Shown: positions 61,619-64,000 of the stretch, one piece after another | Layout: every line of letters starts with the position of its first letter | Numbering within the stretch: the first letter of the stretch is position 1 | DNA from: Pseudomonadales bacterium | GTDB taxonomy: Bacteria; Pseudomonadota; Gammaproteobacteria; Pseudomonadales; Pseudohongiellaceae | Assembly: GCA_024234365.1 (NCBI GenBank) | Contig: JACKOK010000007.1 | Location: forward strand, 1-64,000 | Direction: 5' to 3' | DNA: 64,000 nt | Program-made: the position numbers and the translations under genes | Notes under the pieces: model-generated | Told to the model about the DNA's origin: nothing | Database searches by the model: none | Seen by the model: the letters and a program-made list of their open reading frames with translations, nothing else

Positions 61619-64000
61619 GTGCGCGCAAGGATGCTCGCATTCTGTCTTGGTGTCATTGTCTGTGGCGCCGTGCCGGTATTGCCGGACTTTTCCCCGCTGT
61701 TCGCCTGGATGCTGGCCTTGCTCTGTCTGGCGCTCAGCCGCTGCAGTGATTTGCGTCTGGCCGTGCTGGCAGCCCTGTGTTGCGGTTTGTCCTGGGGGGT
61801 AGGTGGCGCTCAGTGGCGCCTGCAGGCCCTGTTGCCGGCGGAACTGGAGGGGCAGGATTTCTGGGTGCAGGGGCGAGTGAGTGGCCTGCCCGAGCGGCAG
61901 GAGCGCGCGCAGCAGTTTCTGTTCCGGGTGTCGCGCAGTTGCTTTGCGCTGCTGCCCGAGGACTGTGCGGCGAATGAGCCACGCTTTCGTCATCGTCTCG
62001 TGCAATTGAACTACTACGGCGATGTCCGGATTGTGCCCGGCCAGCAATGGTGGTGGCGCGTGCGGCTCAATCGCCCGCATGGTTTTGCCAATCCGGGCAG
62101 TTTTGACTACGAGGCCTGGTTGCTGATGCAGGGCGTGGCCGCCCGTGGCTATGTGCGCGAGACCGCCTTCAACCGGCTACTCGGGCCTGGCAGGCCGGGG
62201 CTTCAGCGCATGCGTGATGAGCTGCGGGAGCGGCTTGCCCCCTTGCTTGCGCCCTTGTCCAATAGCGGTATTCTGCTGGCCCTGATTCTGGGCGATCGCT
62301 CCCGATTACCTGCTTCCCAGTGGGATCTGTTTACCGCCACCGGCACCAATCATCTGGTGGTGATTTCCGGCCTGCATGTCGGTTTCATGGCATTGCTGGG
62401 CTATGGCATCGGCAATCTGCTGGCCCGTCTTTTCCCTGCCTTGCTGTTGCGCCTGCCTGCGCAGAAATGGGGAGCGCTGAGCGCTGTTCTGGCGGCCCTG
62501 CTGTACAGCCTGCTTGCGGGTTTTTCGCTGCCCACGCAGAGAGCATTGACGATGGTGCTGGTGTTCATGAGTGGCAGGCTGCTGGCGCGGGAGCTGTTGC
62601 CATCCTTTGCGTATTGGCTGGCCATGAGCGTGGTGCTGCTGGGCAATCCGCTCAGTCCGCTGGGGGCAGGTTTCTGGCTGAGCTTCGGCGCGGTGGGGAC
62701 GCTGATGTTTGCGTTTGCCGCACGGATCAGGCTGCGCTCGGCCTCTGGCGATGCACAGGGCTGGGCCGGACGGATCCGACAGTGGTGTGAACCCCAGTTC
62801 ACGGTGTTTGTCGGCATGCTGCTGCCGTTGCTGCTGTGGACCGGGCAGAGCTCCCTGCTGGCGCCCCTGGCCAATCTCGTGGCCATCCCGCTGGTCAGCC
62901 TGTTGGTCGTGCCATTGGCTCTGACCTCGGCAGGGCTGCTGATGCTGTCGCCGGTGTTGGCCTCTTATCTGTTGTGGGCAGCTGATGCACTGCTTTCGCT
63001 GTTGCTGTGGGGGCTGCAATGCTTGGCCGACGGGGAGGGTGGCCACACCGTGCTGATGGCAGGGCCGGTCAGTGCGATGGCGGTGTTCCTGGCCGTTGTC
63101 GGCACTGTCATGCTCCTGTTTCCGCCGGGTTGGCCGGGGCGCTGGCTGGGTTTTGTGTGTTTTGCACCCTTGTTGTGGCCGCGTTCCCTGGCGCCAGCGC
63201 CTGGCCAGGTGACGCTGACGGTGCTCGATGTGGGGCAGGGTCTGGCCATTGTGGCGCGCACCGCAGGGCATACGCTGCTTTATGACAGTGGGCCGGCATT
63301 CAGTGAGGATTTCGATGCGGGGGCGGGCATTGTCGTGCCGTTTCTGCAGCGGCAGGGGGTTCGTCGTCTGGACACTCTGGTTATCAGCCATGGGGATTCC
63401 GACCATCGCGGCGGCATGCCCGGTGTGCTGGCAGCCATGCCGGTAGCCAGGCAATTGCTTAGCCTGCCTGCGCCCTTGCCGGCGGGTGCGCAGCCCTGCC
63501 ATGAGGGGCAGGGCTGGGAATGGGATGGCGTGCGCTTCGATATGCTGGGCCCGGCGCCGGGAGGTGCCTACCTTGGCAATGACAGCTCCTGCGTACTGCG
63601 GATCGAGGCGGGCGGGCAGGTGGCATTGCTGACCGGGGACATTGAACGCCCTGCGGAGGCTCGCCTGCTTGCGGGACAGCACGATCTTTTGCGTGCAGAC
63701 CTGCTGATAGCGCCGCACCATGGCAGCAATACCTCGTCTTCCCCCGCGTTCATTGCCGCAGTAGCGCCGCACACCGTGGTGTTCTCGGCGGGGTATCGCA
63801 GCCAGTTCGGGCACCCGGCGCCGGGGGTTGCCGAACGTTATCATGCGCTGGGTATTCGTGCCTGGAATACGGCGCTCTCCGGTGCGCTGGGCTTTGTGCT
63901 GGGAGATGCGAAACAGGCGCTGCAGGCCTGGACGCCCGTGGAGTACCGGCAGCAGGCGCTGCGTTACTGGCGCCTGCCAGCTTCTGTCGCATCGCGCCGC
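61619..64000 (+). CDS. comEC: DNA internalisation protein ComEC/Rec2 (3' end outside window)
   Basis: ComEC is the inner-membrane channel for single-stranded DNA during natural transformation. From a GTG at 61619 (GGGAGAGG upstream) the frame is open for 794 codons to the window edge, so the gene is incomplete at its 3' end. The N-terminal DUF4131-like part ends with PHGFANPGSFDYEAWLL. The Competence domain (from about residue 235) contains LVVISGLHVGFMALL. A metallo-beta-lactamase domain (from about 530) shows VLDVGQGLAIV, then VISHGDSDHRGGMPG near residue 590. An ATG at 61631 is an alternative start. comEC after lolCDE is the usual order in Pseudomonas-like genomes. Confidence 0.95.
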   Translation, partial: MRARMLAFCLGVIVCGAVPVLPDFSPLFAWMLALLCLALSRCSDLRLAVLAALCCGLSWGVGGAQWRLQALLPAELEGQDFWVQGRVSGLPERQERAQQFLFRVSRSCFALLPEDCAANEPRFRHRLVQLNYYGDVRIVPGQQWWWRVRLNRPHGFANPGSFDYEAWLLMQGVAARGYVRETAFNRLLGPGRPGLQRMRDELRERLAPLLAPLSNSGILLALILGDRSRLPASQWDLFTATGTNHLVVISGLHVGFMALLGYGIGNLLARLFPALLLRLPAQKWGALSAVLAALLYSLLAGFSLPTQRALTMVLVFMSGRLLARELLPSFAYWLAMSVVLLGNPLSPLGAGFWLSFGAVGTLMFAFAARIRLRSASGDAQGWAGRIRQWCEPQFTVFVGMLLPLLLWTGQSSLLAPLANLVAIPLVSLLVVPLALTSAGLLMLSPVLASYLLWAADALLSLLLWGLQCLADGEGGHTVLMAGPVSAMAVFLAVVGTVMLLFPPGWPGRWLGFVCFAPLLWPRSLAPAPGQVTLTVLDVGQGLAIVARTAGHTLLYDSGPAFSEDFDAGAGIVVPFLQRQGVRRLDTLVISHGDSDHRGGMPGVLAAMPVARQLLSLPAPLPAGAQPCHEGQGWEWDGVRFDMLGPAPGGAYLGNDSSCVLRIEAGGQVALLTGDIERPAEARLLAGQHDLLRADLLIAPHHGSNTSSSPAFIAAVAPHTVVFSAGYRSQFGHPAPGVAERYHALGIRAWNTALSGALGFVLGDAKQALQAWTPVEYRQQALRYWRLPASVASRR

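Noticed and set aside
62306..63844. 512-codon antisense frame across comEC
   Set aside because: It is Gln/His/Arg-rich, typical of the shadow of a GC-rich gene. The + strand frame has clear ComEC motifs.

Overview
The window is 64 kb of dense, GC-rich bacterial chromosome from a gammaproteobacterium, most likely of the Pseudomonadales/Oceanospirillales type. Several gene orders known from Pseudomonas and its relatives are present: asd-fimV-truA-trpF, accD-folC-SPOR-cvpA-purF, nagZ-hpt, gpsA next to DUF4389/DUF4892 genes, and lolCDE-comEC. A sodium-pumping NADH dehydrogenase (nqrF, apbE, nqrM) points to a marine or salt-adapted heterotroph. FimV and ComEC suggest type IV pili and DNA uptake. 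I see no rRNA, tRNA, CRISPR array, insertion sequence or prophage. The species cannot be fixed from the sequence alone.

Layout. Positions 1-6445 (+) hold redox and lipid genes: nqrF, apbE, nqrM, sthA, gpsA and two envelope genes of unknown function. Then come folE (-), prmB and aroC (+). A long amino-acid and housekeeping run follows on the + strand at 9366-24418: leuC, leuD, asd, fimV, truA, trpF-trpB-trpA, accD, folC, a SPOR protein, cvpA and purF. leuB is absent from its usual place between leuD and asd.

Positions 24467-35999 are the most unusual block. It has two complete MoxR AAA+/DUF58 modules facing each other. The + strand module is MoxR-DUF58-TgpA transglutaminase. The - strand module is MoxR-DUF58-DUF4381-VWA-VWA/TPR-BatD, ending in a SUI1/YciH gene. 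Next come DUF2835-pyrD-glutaredoxin-like (+), tatD and an EAL/HDOD signalling gene (-), ilvE and topA (+), and lexA (-) with a textbook LexA box over its -10. An array of 80-bp tandem repeats lies between the convergent topA and lexA.

Positions 45153-53752 hold nagZ-hpt (+), mnmH (-), an orphan Wzz/BY-kinase-like protein coupled to an unrecognised CxC/CxxC protein, three small envelope or unknown genes, and etfB-etfA. A strong bidirectional terminator separates etfA from rne (-). rne has a long, hairpin-rich leader. The last segment is a degenerate serine recombinase that overlaps lolC, then lolD, lolE and a comEC gene that runs off the window end.

The best candidates for something undescribed are: (1) the recombinase-fold protein that has lost its catalytic serine and is translationally coupled to the lipoprotein exporter; (2) the BY-kinase-like/zinc-ribbon-like pair at 48063-50107; (3) the 80-bp repeat array with an inverted partial copy between topA and lexA; and (4) the paired convergent MoxR modules.
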